Source of the DNA: Actinomycetaceae bacterium
Lineage (GTDB): Bacteria > Actinomycetota > Actinomycetes > Actinomycetales > Actinomycetaceae
Direction of reading: 5' to 3'
Assembly (NCBI GenBank): GCA_030532245.1
Contig: JAUNLN010000010.1
Coordinates: 7,014-64,265, forward strand
Length of the DNA stretch: 57,252 nucleotides
Below the pieces are notes generated by a model, which saw only the letters and a program-made list of their open reading frames with translations, searched no databases and was not told where the DNA came from. Positions 1 to 9,157 of the stretch are shown here, in pieces (position 1 is the first letter of the stretch; every line of letters starts with the position of its first letter). A program made the translations under genes and the position numbers.

Positions 1-460
1 GCCCAATCACCGCATGCAACAACTCGCACACGCGCGTCGCAACCGCCTGCGAAAACCCAAGCCGCCCGATCGACTCCGAAATCATCGTCGGACAAGACGC
101 CTCAAACTCCGCCACCGCCGCCCTATGCTGCTTAATCGCCTCCGGCGGAATCAAACCCGCATACCACACGGCAAGACGCAACAACTCCGGCGAATGCGCC
201 GACGTATCCAACTGGTCAAAAGCCGCAATCACGCGCGCCAAATAACCCGCATTATGATACTTGCGGTCGGGGGCGCACCAGTGTGAAAGCAGTGCGCTGG
301 CCTCCTGCTCAATAACCTCATCAGAGGGGCTACCACCGCAACCGTCCACAGCATCAGCGAACGTGCCGGCAAGCCAAGCAGGAATAGTTCCTAGGGAAGA
401 ACTTCCCTCATCAGATCCAGACACATCCCCAATGCTAGGGGCATACCCACCCTTAAGCAA
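1..460 (-). CDS. HD-superfamily-like protein, 3' end outside window, metal motifs apparently lost
   Basis: A minus-strand reading frame runs open from the TGA at 475 to the window edge, so the C-terminus is missing. It reads like the COG4339 family of predicted metal-dependent HD phosphohydrolases: the stretch HWCAPDRKYHNAGYL matches the family's 'EP.R.YHN..H' block, and LLRLAVWYAGLIPPEA matches 'LA.WFHDAVY'. The second His of YHNxxH is Tyr here, and the HD pair is Ala-Gly, so metal binding is doubtful. No in-frame ATG is visible. TTG at 460 (overlapping nothing, 6 bases after the kinase stop) or GTG at 424 are candidate starts. It lies directly downstream of the sensor kinase in the same direction. 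Family call is moderate; loss of activity is inference. Confidence 0.55.
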   Translation of the reverse strand, partial: MLKGGYAPSIGDVSGSDEGSSSLGTIPAWLAGTFADAVDGCGGSPSDEVIEQEASALLSHWCAPDRKYHNAGYLARVIAAFDQLDTSAHSPELLRLAVWYAGLIPPEAIKQHRAAVAEFEASCPTMISESIGRLGFSQAVATRVCELLHAVIG

Positions 461-465
461 AGATC

Positions 466-1977
466 CTAAACGTCAGAAATCATTTTCGGCTTCGCTAGCG
501 AGTTCCCACACTGCCTCACCGGCAAGAACAAACGCACCGTCAAACCACCACCCGGCGTGCGCCCGAGCGACGCCTCACCCGAATGCAACGCCATAATCGA
601 CGACACGATCGACAAGCCAAGACCCGACCCGCCCGACGCGCGCGAACGCGACTTATCCGTGCGGTAAAAACGCGTAAACACCTTCTCGCGCTCCGCCTTC
701 GAAATACCCGGGCCGTGATCGCGGAACTCAACAATCGCCCGCTCACCATCCACACCGAGCGCAATCTCGACGGGCGAACCCTTCGGCGTATACCGAACAA
801 TATTGCCAATGAGGTTCGTAAACACCTGCGTAATCTGGTCTTTATCCGCCTCAATCATCAGATTCGTAGGCGCATCCTCACTAGGCGTGAGACCCACGAC
901 CGACACGATCCTCGACGCGTCAAGCGCCTTCAAATCGAACATCGAATCGTAAGCAATCTTCAGCAGATCCACCGGCTCAATACTGATCGCGGGCGCCTCA
1001 TCCAAACGCGCAAGAGTAAGCAAATCCTCAACCAGATTCGCCATGCGCGTCGACTCGTTCTCAATACGCTCCATCACGTCCGGCACACGCTCAGCCGGCA
1101 CACCGCCCATGCGGTAGAGCTCACCGTAACCGCGCAACGCCGACAGGGGAGTGCGAAGCTCATGCGACGCGTCCGACACGAAACTCCTCATACGGTTCTC
1201 CGAGCGCTCGCGCTCCGCAAACGAGTACTCAATCTGCGCGAGCATCACGTTCAAACTGTTCGCAAGAGATCCAACCTCAGTCGTAATCGGACTCGGATCC
1301 ACGCGCTGCGTGAGGTCGCCAGCCGCAATCTTGCCGGCCACATACTCGATACGCCGAAGCGGGTACATAGACCTGCGAATCAAGTAGTACGACGCCATCG
1401 CGCCCACAACCACAATCGACACACTAAGCAGGAGGAAATAGCGAGCCGTATTGCGAATCGCCTCGGTAATACCGGCCAGCGGGAGAGCGACCGTCACGAT
1501 GCCGAACGGCTCATTTTCAAGCGAAATCGGCACGGCCACGGCACGCCAGTAAGAACCCATCTTCGTGGAGGGCACGTTCACCGGCCGCGTGATCGCATCC
1601 TTCGGCGTCGGACCATTCACCGTGAGGAGCACGCCGGGGCGAGGAGTGCCGAACCTTTCGGCAGTCTCATTCGTGATAGCGGTTTGGTACACGCCCTCAG
1701 CAGACGTGAAACGAATGTAATAGTTCGAAGGCGCATCCGCCGGCACACTCGCAATAATCGAACGCACCGTCTTAACCGCCAGCTGCTTAGCCGTACTTTC
1801 AAGCTCGCGATCCACCTGACTCACCAAGTGAGCCTGCACGATACCAACCATCGCGGCGCCAGCGATCGTAAAAGAGATCGTCAATATCGCTGTGAACAAC
1901 ACGACGAGCCTGCGCGTAAGACTCGTCTTCTGCCACAGCTTGCGCCACATGCTGAAGGACGGCTGAGGGGAACTCAT
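466..1977 (-). CDS. HAMP-domain sensor histidine kinase
   Basis: A membrane histidine kinase of 503 residues, normal length for the OmpR-partner class. TM1 is about residues 22-47, followed by an extracytoplasmic sensor of about 130 residues and TM2 at 180-200. A HAMP linker follows, then the dimerisation/phosphoacceptor motif SDASHELRTPLSALRG with His272. The ATP-binding half has an N box (NLIGNIVRYTP), DHGPGI and GGSGLGLSIV. The start ATG lies 4 bases after the response-regulator stop, so the two are cotranscribed. The signal it senses cannot be read from sequence. Overall architecture resembles actinobacterial MprB/TcrY-type kinases, but no orthologue is assigned. Confidence 0.93.
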   Translation of the reverse strand: MSSPQPSFSMWRKLWQKTSLTRRLVVLFTAILTISFTIAGAAMVGIVQAHLVSQVDRELESTAKQLAVKTVRSIIASVPADAPSNYYIRFTSAEGVYQTAITNETAERFGTPRPGVLLTVNGPTPKDAITRPVNVPSTKMGSYWRAVAVPISLENEPFGIVTVALPLAGITEAIRNTARYFLLLSVSIVVVGAMASYYLIRRSMYPLRRIEYVAGKIAAGDLTQRVDPSPITTEVGSLANSLNVMLAQIEYSFAERERSENRMRSFVSDASHELRTPLSALRGYGELYRMGGVPAERVPDVMERIENESTRMANLVEDLLTLARLDEAPAISIEPVDLLKIAYDSMFDLKALDASRIVSVVGLTPSEDAPTNLMIEADKDQITQVFTNLIGNIVRYTPKGSPVEIALGVDGERAIVEFRDHGPGISKAEREKVFTRFYRTDKSRSRASGGSGLGLSIVSSIMALHSGEASLGRTPGGGLTVRLFLPVRQCGNSLAKPKMISDV

Positions 1978-1981
1978 GGCA

Positions 1982-2719
1982 CTAAGCCTGTTCAGCCCTC
2001 AACATGTATCCCACGCCCCTGCGTGTATGAATCAAATCGCCCGAACTACCCTCAACCGCGAGCTTACGACGCAAATACGAGATGTAAGACTCCACAATCG
2101 CAGCCTCACCATCCCAGTCGTACTCCCACACGTGGTCGAGGATCTGCATCTTAGATACCACTCGCCCCTCATTAATCATGAGGTAGCGAAGCAACTTAAA
2201 CTCGGTGGGCGACAGGTCGATCTCCACGCCCGCGCGGCGAACCTCATGCGCATCCTCATCCAACTCAAGATCAGCAATCCGGATAACACCATCATCCGTG
2301 TCGCCAGTCATCGTTCGACGCAGAATCGCGCGGATACGCGCAACAACCTCCTCCAGGCCAAACGGCTTCGTCACGTAATCGTCGCCGCCAACCGTCAAAC
2401 CCTGAATCTTGTCACGCATCTGATCGCGTGCAGTGAGGAACAAAACCGGCGTGCGCACGCCCGCATCACGCAGGCGACGCGTAACCGTAAAACCATCCAT
2501 GTCGGGCATCATCACGTCAAGCACAATCAAATCCGGGTGCTCCGTAGTTGCCAAATGGAACGCCGACGCGCCGTCTTCTGCAGTCGAGACCTCAAAACCT
2601 GCAAACCGCAAAGAAGATGCAAGTAGATCGCGAATATTTGGCTCATCATCAACGACGAGCAGGTGTGCCTCAGTCTTGGCCTCTTCTGACATGTTCGAAC
2701 TCATACCCCCATTGGACAC
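1982..2719 (-). CDS. OmpR/PhoB-family response regulator
   Basis: A 245-residue two-component response regulator. The receiver domain (about 19-130) has the acidic pair in LLVVDDEPN, phospho-acceptor Asp68 in LIVLDVMMPDMDGF, and the Lys in VTKPFGLEE. A winged-helix DNA-binding domain occupies about 150-240 (LSPTEFKLLRYLMINEGRVVSKMQILDHVW... VGYML). The GTG start at 2719 is preferred because AAGGAAG lies 4-5 bases upstream; the ATG six codons in has only a G-run touching it. It is the first gene of the operon with the kinase, so autoregulation from the 2720-2864 region is likely but not shown. Confidence 0.93.
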   Translation of the reverse strand: MSNGGMSSNMSEEAKTEAHLLVVDDEPNIRDLLASSLRFAGFEVSTAEDGASAFHLATTEHPDLIVLDVMMPDMDGFTVTRRLRDAGVRTPVLFLTARDQMRDKIQGLTVGGDDYVTKPFGLEEVVARIRAILRRTMTGDTDDGVIRIADLELDEDAHEVRRAGVEIDLSPTEFKLLRYLMINEGRVVSKMQILDHVWEYDWDGEAAIVESYISYLRRKLAVEGSSGDLIHTRRGVGYMLRAEQA

Positions 2720-2864
2720 GTGCTTCCTTAAAGGTAGCTGAACGGTTACGCACAGGTTTATTTATGCCAAGTTTATCGGTATATGCAACTGTCCCAGTGC
2801 TCCTGTAGCGTATTACTGAGGTAAAGATTTGTGTTTACAAATCCAATAGATTGGAAGGACACTC
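2720..2864. promoter_or_regulatory. divergent promoter region with inverted repeat
   Basis: This 145-bp gap separates the minus-strand two-component operon from the plus-strand PH-domain genes, so both promoters must lie here. At 2827-2842 there is a perfect inverted repeat, ATTTGT-GTTT-ACAAAT, about 22 bases before the PH-domain GTG start. It could be an operator or a short hairpin in the leader. No clear -35/-10 pair is claimed. Confidence 0.35.
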
Positions 2865-3443
2865 GTGAACTACGAAACCCAGGCCGAAACCGAAGTGCGC
2901 GAAGGCGTATTTCCCTTCAACCCACCCACCTCACTCATGGGGCGCGGCAAACAAAATGAAGGCATCGACCCGTTCCTGCCCGAAGGCGTGGAGTTCCACG
3001 GCGTATCACCCGCACTCTTGAAAGTTCGCGTAATCACGACACTCATCTTCGCCGCCATCTTCACGATTCCTTTCATCGTGCTCGCCATCATCTTCTCCTA
3101 CTGGTTCCTCATCGAAGTTGGCGTGGCCGTCGCATTCTTCGGCTGGCTCCTGTGGCTCATCCCACGCCAAGTACGCGCAATCGGCTACGCCGAAGCCGAG
3201 TCCGACCTCCTCATCCGCCGCGGAATCATGTGGAAGTCCCTCACCGTCGTACCCTACGGGCGCCTCCAGTACGTCGACGTCTCCGAAGGCCCCATCGCGC
3301 GCGCCTTCGGCATCGCAACCGTGCAACTACACACCGCTTCAGCATCGACCGACGCCTCCATCCACGGGCTCTCCGGCGCCGAAGCAGCACGACTACGCTC
3401 CAGCCTCGCAGAGCGCGGCGAGTCGGAAATGGCAGGCCTCTAA
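2865..3443 (+). CDS. bacterial PH-domain membrane protein (YdbS-like)
   Basis: A 192-residue membrane protein. After a polar N-terminus come two hydrophobic segments (about 58-82 and 84-102, separated by a short turn), then a bPH2 domain (DUF304) starting near EAESDLLIRRGIMWKSLTVVPYGRLQYVDV and ending in LSGAEAARLRSSLAERG. This is the usual YdbS layout. Start is GTG at 2865 with GGAAGG upstream. The next gene begins 3 bases after the stop and encodes the larger YdbT-like partner, the standard pair in Firmicutes and Actinobacteria. Biochemical role is unknown; related Bacillus proteins have been linked to protection against antimicrobial compounds. Confidence 0.85.
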   Translation: MNYETQAETEVREGVFPFNPPTSLMGRGKQNEGIDPFLPEGVEFHGVSPALLKVRVITTLIFAAIFTIPFIVLAIIFSYWFLIEVGVAVAFFGWLLWLIPRQVRAIGYAEAESDLLIRRGIMWKSLTVVPYGRLQYVDVSEGPIARAFGIATVQLHTASASTDASIHGLSGAEAARLRSSLAERGESEMAGL

Positions 3444-3446
3444 CCC

Positions 3447-5270
3447 ATGGCACGCAACGAAACACTAACCGCAGTGGGTTCGGGCGTAGAAGAATCCGAA
3501 TGGCGGTCTCTACACCCGATCACCCCGCTTGCCAGAACCTGGACGATCTTCGCCGCAATCATCGCGTTCATCTTCTTCCAAAACGCCCAATTCCTGTACG
3601 ACATTGCCGAGCTTGGGCTCGTTGAGACCTACGGCATCGCGATCGTGTTGTTCGCGATCGCCGCGGGCATTCTGCTGTTCATTCTGGTCACCGGCATTTA
3701 CTCGTGGTTCGCGTGGAAGCGCATGGGTTTTGCAATCACCAGCGAGGCCGTGTTCTTCCGCGAAGGCATCTTCTTTCGCAGACAAAAACACGCGCGCCTC
3801 GACCGCATTCAAGCCGTAAACATCACGCACCCGCTCATCGGCCGCATCTTCAAACTTGGAAACATCGACGTTGAGGTCGCAGGAGGCGCCGGCTCGAACT
3901 TCAAGCTCGGCCTTCTCAAAACCGCGCAACTCGAAGAAGTTCGCCGTGAAGTGATGCTCCGCGCACGCCAAGCCAAAGGGCAGATCGCTGCGCCCGCCGC
4001 TCAGGCTGGAGGCACCCTCGCCGGGGCCGGTGTTGCGGGAGTCTCCGGGCAGGGGAGCGCTCTTCCAGGCAGCGGGCTTGCAGGTAGCGGCCTTCCGGGT
4101 GGTGCAGAGGCGGGTCTTGGAGGCCCTCAGATGGGGCAAATGCAGGGAGCCGTAGCTCCTGCGCCAGGCACCGACATTTCGATGATGGAGTTCGACGAAC
4201 TAGAGAACATCGTGTTCAAGGTTCCAACCGGACGCCTCCTCGCCTCCGTCGTAGTCAACGGAGGCTCGTTGCTGCTTGGCATCACGGGCGCCGCCATGAT
4301 CCTCGGCACCGTCATCCCCGCAGTAATGTTCCCGACGGTCGGGGCGGCCGTACTACCCGCCGTCATCGGTGGCATCGCCATGTTCACCTACCCGTTCAAC
4401 CAGTTCTCAATGAACTACGGGTTCACCGCCTCCGTAACGAGCGACGGTATTCGCGTGCGCTCGGGCCTGCTCTCCACGCGCGCCCAAACCATCCCCATCC
4501 AACGCATCCACGGCATCAAAGTTCGCCAACCCTTCTTCTGGCGCTACTTCGGCTGGTACAAGGTCGAAATCGTGCAGGCCGGCTTCGCCCCCACGGGTAA
4601 GGAAGACAAGGTCAACCACTCCGTGCTCCTGCCCGTCGGCGAAAAGCACGACATGCTTCGCGCCCTATGGATGGTCTACCCCAACCTCGGCGTACCCAAC
4701 CCCGTAGAGGTCATCAACGCGGGCCTCACCTCCGAAGGCGAAATGCTTGGCTTCTCCCAAAACCCGCCGTCTTCCAAGATTTTCGACCCGCTCGTATGGA
4801 AAAGGCGCGCCGTTCGCCTCACCGACGAAATGATCCTCCTGCGCGACGGGCGAATCACCCGCAAATTCACGATGCTGCCCTACGACCACCTGCAGTCCAC
4901 GCGCATCTCGCAAGGGCCGTGGGAGCGCAGGCGCGGGCTTGCAACCGTCAGCCTGCACCTAGTTCAAGTAGAACTCGCCGCTGGCATCCGTCACCTTGGC
5001 GCCGCTCAGGCCGAGCAGGTTCACACCGAAATCACCCGCCGAGCGCGCCTCACGCGCACCCACGAAACGCAGGAAGAATGGGTTCGCAGGGCCGCCCCCG
5101 CAGCCTCCGAGCAGGGAACCGCCTACACGCAGCAAGGTGCCGACGCCCAGGGGCAAGCAGTCGGCGTGCCGACCCCTAACCAGGCCATGTCGATGGAGGC
5201 AACGCCTCCTGCACAATCGCCGCTAGATGAGCCGGCCTCGCAGCGCGAGCCTCAAAACGAAGAAAAGTAG
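3447..5270 (+). CDS. multi-PH-domain membrane protein (YdbT-like)
   Basis: A 607-residue partner of the preceding gene. Two N-terminal TM segments (about 30-75) are followed by a first bPH2 domain (SEAVFFREGIFFRRQKHARLDRIQAVNI). Two further TMs occupy about 265-315, followed by a second PH domain (SDGIRVRSGLLSTRAQTIPIQRIHGIKV), and a third sits near RLTDEMILLRDGRITRKFTMLPYDHLQ. Between the first PH domain and the second TM pair there is a Gly/Ala/Ser-rich stretch (about 185-240, roughly GAGVAG/GSGLAG units), and the C-terminal tail is polar and Gln/Pro-rich; both look like disordered insertions. It probably works in the membrane with the YdbS-like protein. No substrate is known. Confidence 0.85.
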   Translation: MARNETLTAVGSGVEESEWRSLHPITPLARTWTIFAAIIAFIFFQNAQFLYDIAELGLVETYGIAIVLFAIAAGILLFILVTGIYSWFAWKRMGFAITSEAVFFREGIFFRRQKHARLDRIQAVNITHPLIGRIFKLGNIDVEVAGGAGSNFKLGLLKTAQLEEVRREVMLRARQAKGQIAAPAAQAGGTLAGAGVAGVSGQGSALPGSGLAGSGLPGGAEAGLGGPQMGQMQGAVAPAPGTDISMMEFDELENIVFKVPTGRLLASVVVNGGSLLLGITGAAMILGTVIPAVMFPTVGAAVLPAVIGGIAMFTYPFNQFSMNYGFTASVTSDGIRVRSGLLSTRAQTIPIQRIHGIKVRQPFFWRYFGWYKVEIVQAGFAPTGKEDKVNHSVLLPVGEKHDMLRALWMVYPNLGVPNPVEVINAGLTSEGEMLGFSQNPPSSKIFDPLVWKRRAVRLTDEMILLRDGRITRKFTMLPYDHLQSTRISQGPWERRRGLATVSLHLVQVELAAGIRHLGAAQAEQVHTEITRRARLTRTHETQEEWVRRAAPAASEQGTAYTQQGADAQGQAVGVPTPNQAMSMEATPPAQSPLDEPASQREPQNEEK

Positions 5271-5274
5271 GTCT

Positions 5275-6153
5275 ATGAAACCCGGACGCTTCAAAGTCGG
5301 CATCATCGGTGCCGGCAGGGTCGGGCCCGTGATCGGGCGTGCCCTGCAAATCGTCGGCCACGAAGTCATTGGCATCACGCGCTCATCCAAACCCGAGCGC
5401 AACGACGCGGCTGAAGCTATCCTCGGCGCTCCATTCGTGGAAGCCGAGGAGGCGTGCGAAGCCGACCTCGTACTCATCGCCATACCCGACGACCAGATCC
5501 AGCCCCTCGTCGACGGGCTCGCGAAACTCGGGTGCTTCAGGCCCGGCCAAATCGTCATGCACACCTCCGGCGCCCACGGCATCCGCGTGCTCGACTCCGC
5601 GCAAGCCGCCGGCGCCCTCCCCATCGCCCTCCACCCCGCGATGACCTTCACCGGCACCAGCATCGACGTCGACCGCCTCCAAATGTGCCCCGCGGCAATC
5701 ACCTCCACGGCCGTCGCGCTACCCATCGCCTCCGCGATCGCACTCGAAATCGGCCTCGAACCGCGCGTCGTTGAGGAGGAAGACCGCACCCTCTACCACG
5801 GTGCACTCGCACACGGGGCAAACCACCTCGTCACCCTCGTAACCCAAGCCGTCGAAATGCTCGACCGTGCGGGAGTTGAGAACCCGGCGCTCTACATTCG
5901 GCCCCTCCTAAACGCGGCGCTCGACCGCGCGCTCAGCGAAGGAGCGTCTGGCCTCACCGGCCCGGTTCGACGCGGCGACACCGGCACCCTCCAAGCACAC
6001 AGGCGAGCACTCTTCGAAGCCGACATGCCAGTCGCGCTCGAAACCTACACCGACCTTGCCCGAGCAACCGCGAAAATGGCCGGCGAACACCTCCTCCTAA
6101 CCGAAAACCAGGTGAGCGAAATCCTGGCATCCCTACGCCCCAAACAGGGCTGA
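5275..6153 (+). CDS. Rossmann-like/DUF2520 dehydrogenase-like protein upstream of panC
   Basis: A 292-residue protein with an N-terminal NAD(P)-binding fold (VGIIGAGRVGPVIGRALQ, GxGxxG) and a C-terminal helical DUF2520 domain (YHGALAHGANHLVTLVTQAVEML ... GPVRRGDTGTLQAHRRAL). An upstream in-frame ATG at 5227 would overlap the previous gene by 44 bases and add a basic non-conserved tail, so ATG 5275 with AGGTCT before it is chosen. This family resembles ketopantoate reductase and ProC in fold and is commonly found just ahead of panC/panD in actinobacteria, which suggests a link to pantothenate synthesis. The reaction is not established. Confidence 0.82.
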   Translation: MKPGRFKVGIIGAGRVGPVIGRALQIVGHEVIGITRSSKPERNDAAEAILGAPFVEAEEACEADLVLIAIPDDQIQPLVDGLAKLGCFRPGQIVMHTSGAHGIRVLDSAQAAGALPIALHPAMTFTGTSIDVDRLQMCPAAITSTAVALPIASAIALEIGLEPRVVEEEDRTLYHGALAHGANHLVTLVTQAVEMLDRAGVENPALYIRPLLNAALDRALSEGASGLTGPVRRGDTGTLQAHRRALFEADMPVALETYTDLARATAKMAGEHLLLTENQVSEILASLRPKQG

Positions 6154-6238
6154 CAGCTGGAAGTTTGCCCACAAAACCGCGCCTGAAGTCGAAATCCGAG
6201 GCTCGAGGAGAGCACAATGTCTCTTAAGGAGGCATTTC

Positions 6239-7087
6239 GTGAAACCTACACTTGTTAAGACTCGCGACGAACTGCGCGGCGCGCTCGATGCCCTGCCCGG
6301 CAGGCTCGGACTCGTCATGACCATGGGCGCCCTGCATGAGGGGCACCTCAGCCTGGTCAAGGAGGCGAAAAAGCACGCCGACCACGTGATGGTCACCGTA
6401 TTCGTGAACCCCACGCAGTTCGCGCCCGGAGAGGACTTCGACAAGTACCCGCGCAACCTTGAAGCCGACCTTGCCGCGGTTGCCTCCGTTGGAGCCGACC
6501 TCGTTTTCGCGCCCGCCACCGAGGAGATCTACCCGAACGGGAACGCGAACGTGACGCTCAACCCCGGCCCCTCCGCAACCGTGCTCGAAGGCAAGACGCG
6601 CCCCACCCACTTTGCGGGCGTACTCCAAGTCGTACACAAAATGTTCAACATCACCGGCGCAGACGTTGCCGTCTTCGGTCAAAAAGACGCCCAGCAGCTC
6701 GCCATCGTTCGACAAATGGTTCGCGACCTCGACATGCCAATCGAAATCGTTGGGGCGCCGATCGTGCGCGCAGAAGATGGCCTCGCCCTCTCTTCGCGCA
6801 ACTCCTACCTATCTGAAGCTGAACGCGAGCAGGCGCTCTCACTCAGCGCCTCCCTCAAAGCCGGAAAAGCGGCGGCCGAGGCGGGCAACAGCGCCGATGA
6901 AATAAAAACCGCCACCCGAAGCGTTCTTGAAGACGCGGGCGTGCGCGTCGACTATGTGGAACTCGTAGACCCCACGACGTTCGAATCCGTAGAATCCGGC
7001 GAAGGCGTTCTGGCGATCGCCGCGTACGTTGGGCAAACCCGCCTCATCGACAACACCATCTTGAACATCGGGAGCATCATCAAATGA
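6239..7087 (+). CDS. panC: pantoate--beta-alanine ligase
   Basis: Joins pantoate and beta-alanine with ATP to give pantothenate, the last step of vitamin B5 synthesis, in the cytoplasm. The 282 residues match the family length. The nucleotidyltransferase signature is [14 protein letters not shown] (HxGH), followed by [21 protein letters not shown]. Further family blocks are [16 protein letters not shown] and the KMSKS-equivalent region [12 protein letters not shown]. The start is GTG at 6239 with AAGGAGGC 7 bases upstream, a strong RBS. It overlaps panD by 4 bases (ATGA). Confidence 0.97.
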   Translation: MKPTLVKTRDELRGALDALPGRLGLVMTMGALHEGHLSLVKEAKKHADHVMVTVFVNPTQFAPGEDFDKYPRNLEADLAAVASVGADLVFAPATEEIYPNGNANVTLNPGPSATVLEGKTRPTHFAGVLQVVHKMFNITGADVAVFGQKDAQQLAIVRQMVRDLDMPIEIVGAPIVRAEDGLALSSRNSYLSEAEREQALSLSASLKAGKAAAEAGNSADEIKTATRSVLEDAGVRVDYVELVDPTTFESVESGEGVLAIAAYVGQTRLIDNTILNIGSIIK

Positions 7088-7530
7088 GCAGCGAAATCTA
7101 CCGCACCCTCATGAGCGGGAAAATCCACCGCGCAACCGTGACCGGCGCCGACCTCAACTACGTAGGCTCCATCACCGTTGACAGTGACCTCCTCGAAGCC
7201 GCGGGCATCCTCGAGGGCGAGCGCGTAGACATCGTTAACGTAACCAACGGCAACCGCCTATCCACCTACACCATTGCGGGCACGCCCGGCTCCGGCGTCA
7301 TCCAGCTGAACGGCGCTGCAGCGCACCTAACCGACCCGGGCGACATCGTCATCATCATCGCCTACCAGTCGGTACCCGAATCGCTCACCGCGAACTTCAA
7401 GGGCCGCGTCGTACTCGTCGACGAAAACAACCGCATCCTCAGCCAAGACACCGATCCTGGCTCCGTACCCGAAGGCCTCGAAAACGCGACCGGCGGGCCA
7501 AAACCCCTCAAGTCGCCCAACAGGGCTTAA
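7084..7530 (+). CDS. panD: aspartate 1-decarboxylase proenzyme
   Basis: Makes beta-alanine from aspartate for PanC. It is a pyruvoyl enzyme that self-cleaves at a Gly-Ser bond: here YVGSITVD, cleaving before Ser29 to form the pyruvoyl group. [22 protein letters not shown] corresponds to the expected N-terminal block, with [11 protein letters not shown] visible. The 148-residue length is slightly longer than the typical 117-140 because of a 20-residue polar tail. The start ATG overlaps the panC stop, so the two enzymes of this branch are translationally coupled. Confidence 0.97.
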   Translation: MSSEIYRTLMSGKIHRATVTGADLNYVGSITVDSDLLEAAGILEGERVDIVNVTNGNRLSTYTIAGTPGSGVIQLNGAAAHLTDPGDIVIIIAYQSVPESLTANFKGRVVLVDENNRILSQDTDPGSVPEGLENATGGPKPLKSPNRA

Positions 7531-7579
7531 ACAAACGTGATTTTCGACGCCCTATTTACGTAGGCCCCAACAGCTCGGC

Positions 7580-7591
7580 TAGCATATAGGC
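7580..7591 (+). promoter_or_regulatory. candidate leaderless promoter -10 box of lysS
   Basis: TAGCAT at 7580-7585 fits the actinobacterial TANNNT -10 box and lies 6 bases before the GTG start of lysS. No Shine-Dalgarno sequence is visible in front of that GTG. The distance fits transcription starting at the start codon itself. Confidence 0.4.
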
Positions 7592-9133
7592 GTGGAACAG
7601 AACGTAGAATCGCCAGAATTTCAAGACGCACCCGAGCAGATTCGCGTGCGCGCTGAAAAGCGTGCCCGCATGCTCGCCGAAGGTATCGACCCCTACCCCG
7701 TAGAACTTCCGATCACCTCAACTATCAAAAAGGTTCGCGAAGACTACGAACACCTCGAAATCGACGAAGAATCCGACGAAAACGTTGGCATTGCCGGCCG
7801 CGTAATGTTCATCCGCGGATCGGGCAAACTCCAGTTCGTCGTAATCCAAGACGGTGAAGGCAACCGCATTCAGGTAATGCTTTCCGCCAAGGAGGTAGGC
7901 GCCGACTCCCTCAAGGAGTTCAAGACCAACGTCGACCTTGGCGACCACCTGTTCGTGCACGGCCCCGCGATCCGCTCGCGCCGCGGCGAACTCTCCGTCT
8001 TCGCAAGGCCCACAGGTGAGGTGCCCGCGTGGAAGATCGCGGCGAAGGCCCTGCGCCCGCTGCCCAAGACGTTCACCACCGAATCCGGTGAAGAGATGAG
8101 CCTGTCGGAGGAGGCGCGCATTCGTCAGCGTCACCTCGACATGATCCTGCGCCCCGCGGCCCGCGAAATGGTTCGCACCCGCTCCGCAGTTGTCTGGTCG
8201 CTGCGCGACTACTTCCACCGCGAAGGCTTCCTGGAGATCGAAACGCCGATGCTCCAAAACATTCACGGTGGCGCTGCGGCTCGTCCGTTCCAGACCCACA
8301 TGAACGCCTACGACACCGAGCTTTTCCTGCGTATCGCGCCCGAGCTCTTCCTCAAGCGCGCAGTCGTTGGCGGCGTTGAGAAGGTCTTCGAAATCAACCG
8401 CAACTTCCGCAACGAGGGTGCAGACTCCTCCCACTCGCCCGAGTTCACCATGCTCGAAGCGTACGAGGCGTACGGCACCTACAACACGATGGCGAAGCGC
8501 ACGCGCGACTTCATCCAAAAGGCCGCGCGCGACGTTTTCGGCTCCGAAGTCGTGACGCTCGCGGACGGCACCGAATACGACCTTTCCGGCCAGTGGGACG
8601 AAGTCTCCCTCTACGAGGTTGTTTCCGAAGCCGTGAAGGAAACCATCACGCCCGAGACCGAGAAGGGCCACCTGATTGAGCTTGCAAACGCTCGCGGTAT
8701 CGAGGTTCCCGACCACGCGCTCGCCGGCAAGATCGTGGAGGAGATTTTCGAGCACGAGGTTGGCGACCACCTTTGGGCACCCACGTTCGTGCGCGACTAT
8801 CCGGTAGACAACTCGCCGCTAGTTCGCCAGCACCGCAGCCTTCCCGGCCGCGTAGAAAAGTGGGACCTCTACGTTCGCGGCTTCGAGCTAGCAACCGCCT
8901 ACTCCGAGCTAGTAGACCCGGTCGTGCAGCGCGAACGCTTCGAAGCCCAAGCCCTCGCCGCGGCAAACGGCGACCCGGAAGCTATGGTTCTCGACGAAGA
9001 ATTCCTCCAGGCCATGGAACAGGGCATGCCCCCAACAGGCGGCATGGGCATGGGTCTCGACCGACTCCTCATGGCCCTAACCGGCTACGGAATCCGCGAG
9101 ACAATCACGTTCCCGCTAGTTAAGCGACTGTAA
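7592..9133 (+). CDS. lysS: lysyl-tRNA synthetase, class II
   Basis: Charges tRNA-Lys with lysine. 513 residues, typical for the bacterial class II enzyme. The N-terminal OB-fold anticodon-binding domain (about 60-165) contains GIAGRVMFIRGSGKLQFVVIQDGEG. The class II catalytic core follows: motif 2 KVFEINRNFRNEGADSSHSPEF and motif 3 GGMGMGLDRLLMALTG near the C-terminus. The GTG start follows a TANNNT box without an RBS, suggesting a leaderless message. A strong hairpin terminator lies 25 bases after the stop. Confidence 0.97.
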   Translation: MEQNVESPEFQDAPEQIRVRAEKRARMLAEGIDPYPVELPITSTIKKVREDYEHLEIDEESDENVGIAGRVMFIRGSGKLQFVVIQDGEGNRIQVMLSAKEVGADSLKEFKTNVDLGDHLFVHGPAIRSRRGELSVFARPTGEVPAWKIAAKALRPLPKTFTTESGEEMSLSEEARIRQRHLDMILRPAAREMVRTRSAVVWSLRDYFHREGFLEIETPMLQNIHGGAAARPFQTHMNAYDTELFLRIAPELFLKRAVVGGVEKVFEINRNFRNEGADSSHSPEFTMLEAYEAYGTYNTMAKRTRDFIQKAARDVFGSEVVTLADGTEYDLSGQWDEVSLYEVVSEAVKETITPETEKGHLIELANARGIEVPDHALAGKIVEEIFEHEVGDHLWAPTFVRDYPVDNSPLVRQHRSLPGRVEKWDLYVRGFELATAYSELVDPVVQRERFEAQALAAANGDPEAMVLDEEFLQAMEQGMPPTGGMGMGLDRLLMALTGYGIRETITFPLVKRL

Positions 9134-9157
9134 CGCGATGCCGTAATAGCAACCTAG

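Noticed and set aside
583-2154. 523-codon plus-strand frame opposite the sensor kinase
   Set aside because: Composition is extreme (Arg/His/Asn rich) and it mirrors the kinase/regulator genes, whose domains are unmistakable. It is an antisense shadow of high-GC coding DNA.
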